Source: Balneolaceae bacterium
GTDB taxonomy: Bacteria; Bacteroidota; Rhodothermia; Balneolales; Balneolaceae
Assembly (NCBI GenBank): GCA_020832415.1
Contig: JAFIES010000141.1
Span: 104,813 to 168,812 of the forward strand
Reading direction: 5' to 3'
DNA length: 64,000 nucleotides
The notes beneath the pieces are model-generated. The model saw nothing but the letters and a program-made list of their open reading frames with translations, had not been told where the DNA came from and did not search any database. Below are positions 1-8,896 of the stretch, piece by piece. The first letter of the stretch is position 1. Every line of letters begins with the position of its first letter. Position numbers and translations under genes: made by a program.

Positions 1-11
1 AAACACTACTA

Positions 12-1682
12 TTAAATTAGCTGAGCTAACTCTTCACATACAGCACCTTCCTTCATACTATATACCTTATCCACAGCAAAGTGCCTTCTGTTTTGATGCG
101 TGATATGCAAAACCGTTTTCTTCTCGATCAATTCTTGAAGTGTTTGCATAATTTCGTCAGCCATCTCCCGGTCCAGATTGGAAAGAGGCTCATCCAGAAT
201 CCAAATAGGTGCATCTTTGAGGAGTGCTCTTGCTAAAGCTACTCTCTGTCTCTCTCCGCCACTCAATCTCAAGCCCAGCTCACCAACTTGTGTATTAAGA
301 CCTTCAGGCAACTTCTTTAATGTTTTGCTGAATCCAACTCGATTCAGTGCTCCAACCAAATCCGCATCCGATGCATCCGGATCTGCGATTTTTAAGTTAT
401 TGCGCAATGAAGTATTAAACAGCCGAGTGTGCTGGCCGACAACGGTTATATATTTCCGAACATCAGAGCCTCTAAAGTTTTTAGTATTCAGACTTCCGAT
501 CCTTACTTCTCCTTTCCACGGCTCAAACCATTTAACTAAAAGATGAGCAATTGTGCTTTTTCCACACCCGGATGGCCCCATTAGAAGTGCATGCTCTCCG
601 GAGTGGATCTGTAGATTTAATTCTTTAATTACCGGATTGCTGCCGTAGCCAAATGATACATTATCAAATACCACAGAAAATTTTTGCGGTTTAAAACTAT
701 CACCTCCGCTCTCCTTTAACACTTTATCGGGTGATGAAGTTACCTCTTTAATTCTCCCGGCCGCCTCTTTTGATTCAATATAGTGCTGAAGCGCGCTTCC
801 AACCGGTTCCATAGCCTCGAATACTGAAAAAATACCAAGCACTATAGCTGTCATTACCAGCCCGCTAATTGCACCATCCAGAACCAATGGCAGCAATAAT
901 ATAAACGATATTGGCAAACTGGCGTTACTTAAAAAGGTGAACAACCCGGTATCCATTCCAAAAGCACCTGCTCTCTTGAGCTGGATAGCAGCCAACTCTT
1001 CAATTTTATCTTCGCCGATTCGTACCCACTCCCTGTGATATCCTGAAAATAACAGATCTGTTGCCCCCCGAACATGGTCATTCATATATTGACTAAGCCC
1101 GGAGTGAGCAACGGATATATCCCTTGCGGATTTTCCTGCTTTATACCTGATAAAAACCGGCATTAAAAATGCATTCAGTACCATAAGAGTAAAAACAGTA
1201 AGTCCAAGGATTTGAGAATACCAACTGATAATAATGGCTGTAAGAACAATAAAGAAAAGTGCTGTGAGTACCGGAGCAATGGTTTTCAGATAAAATTCCT
1301 GCAGTTGATCCACATCATCGGAAAAGCGACTGAGCAGATCAGCCGAACGATACTGAATTGCTTTTCCCGGAAGAAGCGGTTCAAGTTTTTCATAAAAGTG
1401 AACCCTTAAATTTTTGAGTATTCTAAAGGTAAGATCGTGTGAGAAAAGACGCTCTGCATAACGAAAAGCAGCTCTGGAAATCCCAAAAAATCGTACCGCA
1501 ACCAATACCAATATTAAATCTAATATAGGCGGACGTAGTGCTGCCCAGCTGATCAAGTAGCCGGACGCAGCTATCAACCCAACGCCTGTCATCACGGTTA
1601 AACTACCTAATAACAGAGAGAGTGAGGCCCTGCCCTTTAAATTCATAAGCTCGGAAAATACTTCACTAAAGTCTCTCATCAT
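12..1682 (-). CDS. cydC: Thiol/heme ABC exporter subunit CydC
   Basis: Fused membrane-ATPase half-transporter of 556 residues. With CydD it forms the inner-membrane exporter (cysteine/glutathione, or heme in newer work) needed to assemble cytochrome bd. The N-terminal half carries about six membrane helices. The C-terminal half is an ABC ATPase with Walker A GPSGCGKST, signature LSGGERQR and Walker B WILDEP. Its ATG overlaps the cydD stop by four bases (ATGA), so translation is probably coupled. Last gene of the cydA-cydB-cydD-cydC run. Assignment to CydC rather than CydD rests on gene order and on the neighbour being the CydD-like half. The gene is complete, ending close to the window edge. 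Confidence 0.9.
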   Translation of the reverse strand: MMRDFSEVFSELMNLKGRASLSLLLGSLTVMTGVGLIAASGYLISWAALRPPILDLILVLVAVRFFGISRAAFRYAERLFSHDLTFRILKNLRVHFYEKLEPLLPGKAIQYRSADLLSRFSDDVDQLQEFYLKTIAPVLTALFFIVLTAIIISWYSQILGLTVFTLMVLNAFLMPVFIRYKAGKSARDISVAHSGLSQYMNDHVRGATDLLFSGYHREWVRIGEDKIEELAAIQLKRAGAFGMDTGLFTFLSNASLPISFILLLPLVLDGAISGLVMTAIVLGIFSVFEAMEPVGSALQHYIESKEAAGRIKEVTSSPDKVLKESGGDSFKPQKFSVVFDNVSFGYGSNPVIKELNLQIHSGEHALLMGPSGCGKSTIAHLLVKWFEPWKGEVRIGSLNTKNFRGSDVRKYITVVGQHTRLFNTSLRNNLKIADPDASDADLVGALNRVGFSKTLKKLPEGLNTQVGELGLRLSGGERQRVALARALLKDAPIWILDEPLSNLDREMADEIMQTLQELIEKKTVLHITHQNRRHFAVDKVYSMKEGAVCEELAQLI

Positions 1683-3430
1683 TTCACCTTCCGGGTATCA
1701 ATTTCAGTCCAAAAATCTGGAAATAACTCATCAGGCGAACCACTTTCTGATATTTTACCATTACTCAAAATCGATAATCTGTCTGATGCCAATATTGTTC
1801 TCGGTTGATGGCTTGAAAGCAATACAATGCGGTTTTCAGACAGTTTTTTAATGGATTTCAGAAGCAGCAGTTCAAGCTCTTCATTTAAAAAACTAGCCGG
1901 CTCATCCAGTAATAATATGGGCGATTTCTTCAAAAACACCCTCGCCAGGGCTATGCGCTGGCGCTCACCACCGCTCAAATTCAGCCCGCCCTCACCCAAA
2001 ATAGTATTGTAACCATCTGGGAGTTTTGTAATGAATTCATGTGCCAAAGCACCGTCTGCTGCATCAATAATTTCACTGTCTGTAGCTTGATGATTACCAA
2101 GCCGGATATTGTCTGCAATGTTTCCCGTAATGAAGTGCGGGAACTGTGGCAGAAATGAAATCTGACCTCTCCACTTCTCAATATTCAGTTCGATCAGTGA
2201 GGTTCCATTCACTATTATATCGCCATGTTCGGCGCGAAGTAACTTTCCAATTAAATTCAGAATGGTTGTTTTACCTTCGCCACTTGCTCCTGTAAGTGTA
2301 TGGACTTCGCCCGGCCTTAATGTAAGATTTACACCTTTTAGCACCTCATTTGCCGAATTCGGATAGTTAAATCGCAATCCAATCAGGCCGATGTTAAACG
2401 GGGGAGGTGGAATCTCAAAGTTCTCATCAGCCTCTTTCGAGTTTTGATCCGTCTTTTCGTCGAGTAAATCAAACAACCTTGTCCCCGCCTCAGCGCCTTC
2501 CATGCCGGCATGGTGTGCACTGCCAAAGTTCCGAAAGGGCAGATAGAATTCGGGGGCTAATAAGAGCATAAAAAGCCCCATCTGGAATCCAATCATGCCC
2601 TCAATCAATCTTACCCCAATTTCAACAGCTACAACAGCAGTGCTTACAGATGCCGAAAGTTCCAGTACCATTCCGGAAAGAAAAGCAACTTTCAGTACCC
2701 TCATTGTAGTAACACGAAACATCCTGCTCACATTATTGATACTGCGGCTGGCATTTTTCTCCCTGCCGAAAAGCTTTAGCGTGTCCATCCCTTGTATGGT
2801 ATCAAGAAAATGAGCATTCAAACGCCGGAATGAACTCCATTGTTCACGAATTTTATCACCTGCCTTCGTGCCAATCAGATACATAAAAATCGGGATAAGA
2901 GGACCGGTAATCATAAAAACCAATCCGGTAGGCCAGTCGAACCACATAGCCGCTCCGAAGATAATTAACGGAATGGTCATCATACGGATGGCGGCAGGTA
3001 CATATTGGCTGAAAAAATCATCCAGTTTTTCAACTCCGTTTAGCTGTACTCCTATCAGTTCTCCGGTCATCTCTTTTTTTAAACGGACCGGCCCGAGATC
3101 ATGAATTTTATGCAGCAATCTTCTTCTGTACTCCGATTTTTTACCAATCGCCAGCTTTAGCCCTAACCACTTATCCAGCCATGCCAGTGCCGCTCGAATA
3201 AAAACTGCACCTAATAGTAAAAAAAAGAAAGGATAGTACGCATCTGCACTCCACTCTTTTAAAAAAGCGGCATCGATTAATACACTAAGACTGTACATCT
3301 GTACAAGAATCGCCACTCCGGTCAATATCGCAGCAATAGCAATCCCGGCTATCACTCCTCTTTCGGAGAGTGCATCCTGGAACAGGCGTTGTTGAGCCTG
3401 TTCTGCTTTTTCTGGATGTACTGAGCGCAT
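1679..3430 (-). CDS. cydD: Thiol/heme ABC exporter subunit CydD
   Basis: 583-residue half-transporter, partner of CydC. The first ~320 residues hold the membrane domain (hydrophobic blocks near 25-50, 60-85, 145-185 and 245-290). The ATPase domain has Walker A GASGEGKTT, signature LSGGERQR and Walker B ILLLDEP. It begins 9 bases after cydB and overlaps cydC by four bases, so all four cyd genes are likely one transcript. Known role of the pair: exporting reductant or heme across the inner membrane so that cytochrome bd can mature. Placement directly behind cydAB supports the name over a generic lipid exporter. Confidence 0.9.
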   Translation of the reverse strand: MRSVHPEKAEQAQQRLFQDALSERGVIAGIAIAAILTGVAILVQMYSLSVLIDAAFLKEWSADAYYPFFFLLLGAVFIRAALAWLDKWLGLKLAIGKKSEYRRRLLHKIHDLGPVRLKKEMTGELIGVQLNGVEKLDDFFSQYVPAAIRMMTIPLIIFGAAMWFDWPTGLVFMITGPLIPIFMYLIGTKAGDKIREQWSSFRRLNAHFLDTIQGMDTLKLFGREKNASRSINNVSRMFRVTTMRVLKVAFLSGMVLELSASVSTAVVAVEIGVRLIEGMIGFQMGLFMLLLAPEFYLPFRNFGSAHHAGMEGAEAGTRLFDLLDEKTDQNSKEADENFEIPPPPFNIGLIGLRFNYPNSANEVLKGVNLTLRPGEVHTLTGASGEGKTTILNLIGKLLRAEHGDIIVNGTSLIELNIEKWRGQISFLPQFPHFITGNIADNIRLGNHQATDSEIIDAADGALAHEFITKLPDGYNTILGEGGLNLSGGERQRIALARVFLKKSPILLLDEPASFLNEELELLLLKSIKKLSENRIVLLSSHQPRTILASDRLSILSNGKISESGSPDELFPDFWTEIDTRKVK

Positions 3431-3439
3431 TAAAAATAT

Positions 3440-4453
3440 TTAATGGGTCGGAATTGAATCACGCGTAACGCGTTTTTTAAATACGTAATAGCTGTAACCC
3501 TGATACCCGAGAATAAGTGGCAGAAAAATCAAAGCCACAACACTCATAATGGTAAGAGTCAATTCGCTTGAGGATGAATTATATATTGTAAGAGACCAAT
3601 CTGGATTCAAAGTGGATGGCATCAGCAGGGGAAAAAGCCCTTCAAAAGCAACGATTGTTCCAAACACAATTGTTGCGCCTGTTGCAGTGAACGACCATCC
3701 TGTTCGGCCCAATTTTAACAAAAAGTAACCAGCAACAAATGCTAAAACTGTAAGGATAGGCAATGTGCCGGGTATAAGCCCAAGGTCATCAAACAGGATA
3801 GTGTATCTGTACCCAAGAAGTGCAAAAACAAGTAGCAGTACACCTGACGGAATCCACATTTTTTCAGCAACTTTTGCTGCTCGCTCCATAAGAGGCCCTT
3901 CCGTTCTGAGTGTTAAAAACACTGCCCCATGAAGAGTAAACACCACTGTTGAAGCCAGACCTCCCAAAATAGCGTAAGGTGAGAGTAAACCAAAGAATCC
4001 ACCGGTGAAATTCATGTCCTCACCGATGGGCAACCCCATCACAATGTTTGTAAGCGCAACTCCCCAAATAAATGCCGGAATCAAACTACCCCAAAAAATG
4101 AAATGATCTGCGCTTCTTTTCCAAAACATTTTGTTCACCTTTGACCTAAACTCAAAACCTACCGCCCTGAATATGAGTGCCAGCAAAATGAGTAAAAGCG
4201 GCAGATAAAAGCCACTGAATAGAGTAGCATACCAGTGTGGGAATGCAGCAAACATTGCTCCGCCGGCAGTGATTAACCATACCTCATTAGCATCCCAAAA
4301 AGGGCCAATAGTGTTGATACAGACCCTGCGATCAACCTCATCCCTACTGATAAAGGGCATTAAAATCCCAACTCCAAAATCAAACCCTTCCAGAAAAAAG
4401 TACCCAATAAAGAGTACCGCAATTAGAATAAACCATATAAGTTGAAAGTCCAT
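3440..4453 (-). CDS. cydB: Cytochrome bd ubiquinol oxidase subunit II
   Basis: 337-residue integral membrane protein with eight to nine hydrophobic segments. It starts with the typical EGFDFGVG turn after helix 1 and carries the WDANEVWL motif of CydB near residue 53. CydB pairs with CydA in the bd-type terminal oxidase, which reduces oxygen with quinol electrons at very low oxygen tension without pumping protons. It follows cydA after 26 bases and precedes cydD. Length is near the usual ~340-380. Confidence 0.95.
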   Translation of the reverse strand: MDFQLIWFILIAVLFIGYFFLEGFDFGVGILMPFISRDEVDRRVCINTIGPFWDANEVWLITAGGAMFAAFPHWYATLFSGFYLPLLLILLALIFRAVGFEFRSKVNKMFWKRSADHFIFWGSLIPAFIWGVALTNIVMGLPIGEDMNFTGGFFGLLSPYAILGGLASTVVFTLHGAVFLTLRTEGPLMERAAKVAEKMWIPSGVLLLVFALLGYRYTILFDDLGLIPGTLPILTVLAFVAGYFLLKLGRTGWSFTATGATIVFGTIVAFEGLFPLLMPSTLNPDWSLTIYNSSSSELTLTIMSVVALIFLPLILGYQGYSYYVFKKRVTRDSIPTH

Positions 4454-4479
4454 AATCTATAAAATTTATAACCTGATTA

Positions 4480-5865
4480 TTAGTACGCAAAAGCGTCTGA
4501 TGTGTCGGAGCCGGTATTTGATTTTTCAATCTCTTTTGGGATTCCAGGCTTTGCATATTTTACAATCAGAAAGACTGCAATTGCTGCTAAAAACCCATAA
4601 ACCAGGGTAAATGCAGTCATACTGATCCATATTGAACTGCTTGCCACAGAGGGAGAAACTCCATCTGCTGTAAGTAATAAGCCATAGACAACCCAAGGTT
4701 GTCTTCCCATTTCTGTAACCAGCCATCCCGCTGTGTTTGCTATATATGGAAGAAACAGGCTAATCATTAAAAGTTTGTGAAACCATGTTGTGGTTTCGAG
4801 TTTTCCCTTCCACCACAAAAACAAGCCTGTGAATGCTGTTACTATGAAAAGCATACCCAAACCAACCATTACCCGAAAACTCCAGTACACTGTTCTCACA
4901 GGTGGAATGTAGTTTCCTTCCCCATACATTTCTTCCATTTCAGCCTGAAGTTCGTTCATGCCTTTCACTTCAGAAGTAGTATTGTTGTGAGCCAGTACGC
5001 TTAGCATATATGGTAATCGCACCTCCCTCATTGACGTACGGTTGTCCTGGTCAATCATGGCAAACAGGGAAAAACTGGCCGGCTGTTCTGTATCCCATAA
5101 CCCTTCCATTGCCGCCATTTTCATTGGCTGAGACTTTACAGTGTCCTGAGCCTGGCTGTGGCCTGTGGTTGCCGTCATTAGAGAAGCGACCGCTGTAAAG
5201 ACAAGTGCAATTTGTGCGGCTTTCTTAAATGTTTGAACCTGATTACCGCGATACATCATCCATGCGCTTATTCCAAGCACAAAAAGGCCACCTGTTACAA
5301 ACCCAGCAATGATGGTATGGGGCATTTGAACAAGCAATCGTTCATTTAGGAGAATGGCTACAAAATCAGCGAGCTCTGCTCTGCCTCCCACGATCTCATA
5401 TCCTACAGGAACCTGCATCCATGAATTCGCCATCAAAATCCAGATCGCAGAGAGGTTCGATGCAATAGCAACCAACCATATCGATAAGAGGTGAACACCT
5501 TTACTGAGCCGATTCCAGCCAAAGAGCCACAGCCCTAAAAATGTAGACTCTAAAAAGAATGCCATAAGCGCTTCAATGGCCAATGGTATTCCAAAAATAT
5601 CTCCAACAAATCTGGAGTATTCGCTCCAGTTCATGCCAAACTGAAACTCCTGAACTATTCCTGTCACAATTCCCAATGTGAAAACAATGACAAAAAGCTT
5701 ACCGAAATATTTTGTCAGGTGTTTGTAATTCTCATCGCCGGTTCTGTACCAGAATGTCTGCATAATAGCTACCAATACAGATAGGCCTAAGGTTAGTGGT
5801 ACAAAAACGAAGTGGTATACAGTGGTGATTCCAAACTGCCAGCGGGCTAAATCTAATGCTTCCAT
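4480..5865 (-). CDS. cydA: Cytochrome bd ubiquinol oxidase subunit I
   Basis: Catalytic heme subunit of the bd oxidase, 461 residues from the ATG chosen here. Counting from an upstream in-frame TTG at 5913, the expected ligands and proton-path residues are present: His34 (ARWQFGITTVYHF), Glu114 and Glu122 (FFLEST), His199 (MPHT), Met349 (SFRVMVGLG) and the GRQPW motif at 403-407. The quinol loop is of the short type. The ATG at 5865 is preferred because the protein then starts at MEALDLARWQF, as family members do, with GGGA eight bases upstream; the TTG has no ribosome site. First gene of the cyd run. Confidence 0.95.
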   Translation of the reverse strand: MEALDLARWQFGITTVYHFVFVPLTLGLSVLVAIMQTFWYRTGDENYKHLTKYFGKLFVIVFTLGIVTGIVQEFQFGMNWSEYSRFVGDIFGIPLAIEALMAFFLESTFLGLWLFGWNRLSKGVHLLSIWLVAIASNLSAIWILMANSWMQVPVGYEIVGGRAELADFVAILLNERLLVQMPHTIIAGFVTGGLFVLGISAWMMYRGNQVQTFKKAAQIALVFTAVASLMTATTGHSQAQDTVKSQPMKMAAMEGLWDTEQPASFSLFAMIDQDNRTSMREVRLPYMLSVLAHNNTTSEVKGMNELQAEMEEMYGEGNYIPPVRTVYWSFRVMVGLGMLFIVTAFTGLFLWWKGKLETTTWFHKLLMISLFLPYIANTAGWLVTEMGRQPWVVYGLLLTADGVSPSVASSSIWISMTAFTLVYGFLAAIAVFLIVKYAKPGIPKEIEKSNTGSDTSDAFAY

Positions 5866-5966
5866 TCTATCCCAATTATTTATATCGATTGCATTATTTA
5901 TGAATCCGGACAAGCTAATTTATCAAGTGCTATACCTGGCCACACACTTGTCTCTACATGATCTTA

Positions 5967-5999
5967 CAAATATGTTGTGAAATAATTATGAAAAATCAA
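5967..5999 (-). promoter_or_regulatory. Possible cyd promoter
   Basis: On the minus strand CATATTTG (5974-5967) is one base from the Bacteroidota -7 consensus TAnnTTTG, with a TTG 22 bases upstream (5999-5997) as a -33 candidate. It lies about 100 bases before the cydA start in the 276-base gap shared with the divergent dps gene. Motif match only; the region is AT-rich, so chance is a real alternative. Confidence 0.3.
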
Positions 6000-6141
6000 T
6001 GCAGGCCTTTTAAAGATGGCAAATTCAAAATTGAAAGATTCTGTCTATAGACTGTATCACAATTAGCAACAAGCTTTAGAGGGTTGCTTTCATTATTTTT
6101 AAATAGAGATAAGCAATCATTCACATCATAATTTATCAGAC

Positions 6142-6615
6142 ATGAACAATACAAATCAGATTGGATTAGACAACACTAAAGCTGAAAAACTGGCCATAAA
6201 ATTGAACTCACTTTTAGCCAGCTATTCAGTGTTTTATCAAAACACAAGAGGCTTCCATTGGAATATCAAAGGTGAGCAGTTTTTTGTACTGCATGAAAAG
6301 TTTGAAGAGCTCTACAACGATCTCATTGTAAAAATTGATGAAGTTGCTGAGCGAATTCTCACACTGGGTTACACGCCCGACCATCAATATTCAACCTATG
6401 TGGAGCTTTCTGAAATCTCAGAAAGCAAAAAGATCTCAGACGGTAAAGAGTCTGTTACAGAAATTTTGAGCGCACTTAAAATCACTCTTAAACTACAGCG
6501 GGAAATTCTGAATCTTTCAGATGAAGCCGGCGATGAAGGTACTAATGCCCTGATGAGCGACTACATCAGTGAGCAAGAGAAGTTGGTTTGGATGTATACT
6601 TCGTTCATCAAATAA
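6142..6615 (+). CDS. dps: Dps-family DNA-protection ferritin
   Basis: 157-residue four-helix ferritin-like protein. Dps proteins form dodecamers that oxidise Fe(II) with peroxide, store iron and in some cases bind DNA. The inter-subunit ferroxidase residues fit: His39 and His51 (RGFHW...VLHEKF), Asp66 and Glu70 (KIDEVAER), with the same spacing as His31, His43, Asp58 and Glu62 of Listeria Dps. The N-terminus is short, with no long lysine-rich tail, so DNA binding is uncertain. Divergent to cydA and followed ~100 bases later by a strong terminator, so probably monocistronic. Confidence 0.93.
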   Translation: MNNTNQIGLDNTKAEKLAIKLNSLLASYSVFYQNTRGFHWNIKGEQFFVLHEKFEELYNDLIVKIDEVAERILTLGYTPDHQYSTYVELSEISESKKISDGKESVTEILSALKITLKLQREILNLSDEAGDEGTNALMSDYISEQEKLVWMYTSFIK

Positions 6616-6712
6616 GAGCACCGAATGCTCCCCGTGTGCAGACATAATATGTGATAAACAGCGCTTTTGCTGATATTGAGTATCTATATCGAATCATTAC
6701 AATAAACAATTT

Positions 6713-6745
6713 GAGCAGAAACAGAGTGGTTTCTGCTCTTTTTTT
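6713..6745 (+). terminator. Intrinsic terminator after dps
   Basis: Perfect 10-bp stem GAGCAGAAAC / GTTTCTGCTC with a six-base loop (6723-6728), followed by seven T residues. It lies ~100 bases past the dps stop codon and would end that transcript. Confidence 0.88.
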
Positions 6746-6756
6746 CATGTAATTGA

Positions 6757-6996
6757 CTCTCTGTAGTTTTTTATTACCAGAAAATTGATAGATCAATCAT
6801 CACTTTACAATCCTGCAGCGAAGAGAACCAAAACGATCTTGGCTCCCGCACCCAAAATCACGGGTTTGAAATGAGTAAGGTGGCAGGCTTGCCGGACCCT
6901 ACTGATTTTACCCTCGAATCCCTGGATGCCAAAGGAAAAGTGATTGATAATTTATTAGTATCTACTGGATGCGAACTCTCACAGAAGATTTCCTAA
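6757..6996 (+). pseudogene. Possible remnant of a thioredoxin-like lipoprotein
   Basis: This 240-base open stretch begins just after a TGA and has no ATG/GTG/TTG before residue 39. Its translation contains a lipobox-like LQSC followed by SEENQ, then DFTLESLDAKGKVIDNLL, which recalls the DFTL..LDGK..LxxxKGKVV start of TlpA/AhpC-type thioredoxin domains, and stops shortly afterwards. Read as a decayed, internally deleted fragment. An ATG at 6871 would give only 41 residues. The match is weak and may be coincidence. The rest of the 6616-7175 gap holds the dps terminator and nothing else I recognise. Confidence 0.25.
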
Positions 6997-7175
6997 AACA
7001 GCTGCGAAGCAGAGAAAAGTTTTTCCCTTACTTAAAGAGGTTATAACTTGAAAACGTTTACCTAACAGCTATTTTTACCTGAATTATAAACATATTGGTT
7101 CCCCCAATAAATTGCTCTCCGTTCAAGAATACGCTATCTTGGTTAGCTGAATAATTAATCAATAAAACTTCGTTT

Positions 7176-7493
7176 ATGACATTCCTGACAACTTTTTTTC
7201 TTATGGCTCCACCCGATGGCGATGGCGGCGGTGCAATGATCAATCTGCTATTTCTCGCAGCTATTTTCTTTGTTTTCTACTTTTTCATCATCCGTCCACA
7301 AACTAAACGCCAGAAAGAGATCCAGCAAAAAGTAAGTGAAATGAAAAAAGGCGATAAGGTGGTAACCGGCGGCGGAATGATCGGTATTGTAAATACCATT
7401 GATGATGATACCGTACTGCTTGAAATTGACAGCGGCGTGAAAGCGCGTTTTCAAAAGGGCTCCATCACTGATGTAAATCCCGGGAAGAAATAA
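7176..7493 (+). CDS. yajC: Preprotein translocase accessory subunit YajC
   Basis: 105-residue single-span protein. A glycine-rich N-terminal stretch after MAPP is followed by one membrane helix (~21-38), the family signature FIIRPQTKRQKE and a cytoplasmic domain with KKGDKVVTGGG and VKARFQKGSI. YajC associates with SecDF and SecYEG during protein export. The start is kept at 7176 because homologues also carry a short hydrophobic MAPP leader; an internal ATG at 7236 is less likely. Upstream of ribBA but 136 bases away with an inverted repeat between. Confidence 0.93.
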   Translation: MTFLTTFFLMAPPDGDGGGAMINLLFLAAIFFVFYFFIIRPQTKRQKEIQQKVSEMKKGDKVVTGGGMIGIVNTIDDDTVLLEIDSGVKARFQKGSITDVNPGKK

Positions 7494-7512
7494 CGATTTC
7501 GCCCACGTTGAA

Positions 7513-7573
7513 TTGACAATTAGCAGTTGATAGTTGACTAATCATCAACAAATTGCCAACTGCCTGTTGTCAA
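7513..7573 (+). repeat. Imperfect inverted repeat between yajC and ribBA
   Basis: Left arm 7513-7529 (TTGACAATTAGCAGTTG) pairs with right arm 7557-7573 (CAACTGCCTGTTGTCAA), and the loop contains a second small hairpin (GTTGA...TCAAC). No U-rich tail and no match to an FMN riboswitch in front of ribBA. It may be an intergenic repeat copy; I see no second copy in the window. Confidence 0.5.
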
Positions 7574-7629
7574 CTTATAGATTTCATCGTCATTAATTTC
7601 TCACGAATTGCAGTTAATTTAAACACTAC

Positions 7630-8853
7630 ATGCCCGAATTCTCCTTTAATACCATTTCCGAAGCCATTGAGGATATCCGTGCCGGTAAAATGATCATCGT
7701 AGTTGATGATGAAGACCGCGAAAATGAAGGAGATTTTCTGATGGCAGCCGACAAAGTCACTCCGGAAGCGATCAACACCATGGTGATGCATGGCCGCGGG
7801 CTTGTATGTGTGCCTATTACAACAACCCGGGCAAAAGAACTGGACCTGGATTACATGGTAACTGAGGGTGCTGATCCCGATGAAGCAGCATTTACTATTT
7901 CGGTTGATCACAAAGAGCTGACTACTACCGGTATTTCAGCCCCCGACCGTTCCAATACCATTCGGGAGATGATCAATCCGGATGCCAAGCCTTCTGATTT
8001 CCGCCGGCCCGGGCATGTGTTCCCATTAACCGGTGTTGATGGCGGTGTACTTCGGCGTGCAGGCCATACCGAAGCAGCTATTGATTTAGCAAGGCTTGCA
8101 GGATGTGCACCGGCAGGAATCATCTGTGAAATTATGCACGATGATGGTGAAATGGCCCGCCTTCCCGAACTCATAAAGCTCTCTGAAAAGTTTGGCATGA
8201 AGCTCATCACCATCAAAGATCTTATTGCTTACCGAATGAAGCATGAGTCGCTCGTTAAAAATATTATGAGCGTAAACATGCCAACCATCTTTGGTGATTT
8301 CAAACTGCATGTATTTGAGGAAAAGCTGACCGGTGAACACCATCTTGCCTTTACAAAAGGAGAATTAAATGAAGAAAACCCTGTTTTGGTACGTGTACAC
8401 TCATCCAATTTACTGGCCGATATTTTTGGCAGTAAACGGAGCGACAAGACTGGAATTCTGCAACAGTGCCTCCGAATGATTGAAAAAGAGGGTAAAGGTG
8501 CTGTGATCTATATGGATCAGATGAGTAAAGAGTACAGCATTACCGATCAGATTACGGCAATAAAACTGCAGGATGACGGCCTTTCAAAGGATGAAATCCG
8601 AACGCGCCTTGGCGCTAAAATGGACTCCCGTGATTATGGAATCGGCGCTCAAATTCTGCATGCACTCGGCATCCGCAAGTTAAAGCTGCTCACCAACAAT
8701 CCTGTAAAACGTGTGGGGTTAAACAGCTTCGGCCTGGATATGGTTGAAGAAGTGGCTGTTCCGCTCGACCATATCGATACAGATCATCCTGAGGAAAAAC
8801 TCGACAAACCCCTGCAGCGCGATGAGTTTTTGAAACGACTGATTTTGGAGTAA
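7630..8853 (+). CDS. ribBA: RibBA: DHBP synthase with degenerate cyclohydrolase II domain
   Basis: Two-domain riboflavin enzyme of 407 residues. Residues ~1-205 are 3,4-dihydroxy-2-butanone-4-phosphate synthase with the acidic loop DDEDRENEGD (26-35), RRPGHVFPL (125-133) and RRAGHTEA (142-149) intact, so this half should convert ribulose 5-phosphate. Residues ~206-407 have the GTP cyclohydrolase II fold, ending with DYGIGAQIL and LLTNNP, but the three zinc cysteines are Asn260, Ser271 and Lys273, and the catalytic QEGRGIG segment reads QMSKEYS (297-303). The second activity is therefore probably lost. No FMN riboswitch seen upstream. Confidence 0.9.
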   Translation: MPEFSFNTISEAIEDIRAGKMIIVVDDEDRENEGDFLMAADKVTPEAINTMVMHGRGLVCVPITTTRAKELDLDYMVTEGADPDEAAFTISVDHKELTTTGISAPDRSNTIREMINPDAKPSDFRRPGHVFPLTGVDGGVLRRAGHTEAAIDLARLAGCAPAGIICEIMHDDGEMARLPELIKLSEKFGMKLITIKDLIAYRMKHESLVKNIMSVNMPTIFGDFKLHVFEEKLTGEHHLAFTKGELNEENPVLVRVHSSNLLADIFGSKRSDKTGILQQCLRMIEKEGKGAVIYMDQMSKEYSITDQITAIKLQDDGLSKDEIRTRLGAKMDSRDYGIGAQILHALGIRKLKLLTNNPVKRVGLNSFGLDMVEEVAVPLDHIDTDHPEEKLDKPLQRDEFLKRLILE

Positions 8854-8896
8854 CAGTCAATTTTCACCAACCCAATTTAGAAAGGTATCGCATGAA

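Noticed and set aside
7494..7629. FMN riboswitch upstream of ribBA
   Set aside because: None of the conserved RFN-element core segments could be found; only an inverted repeat is present.
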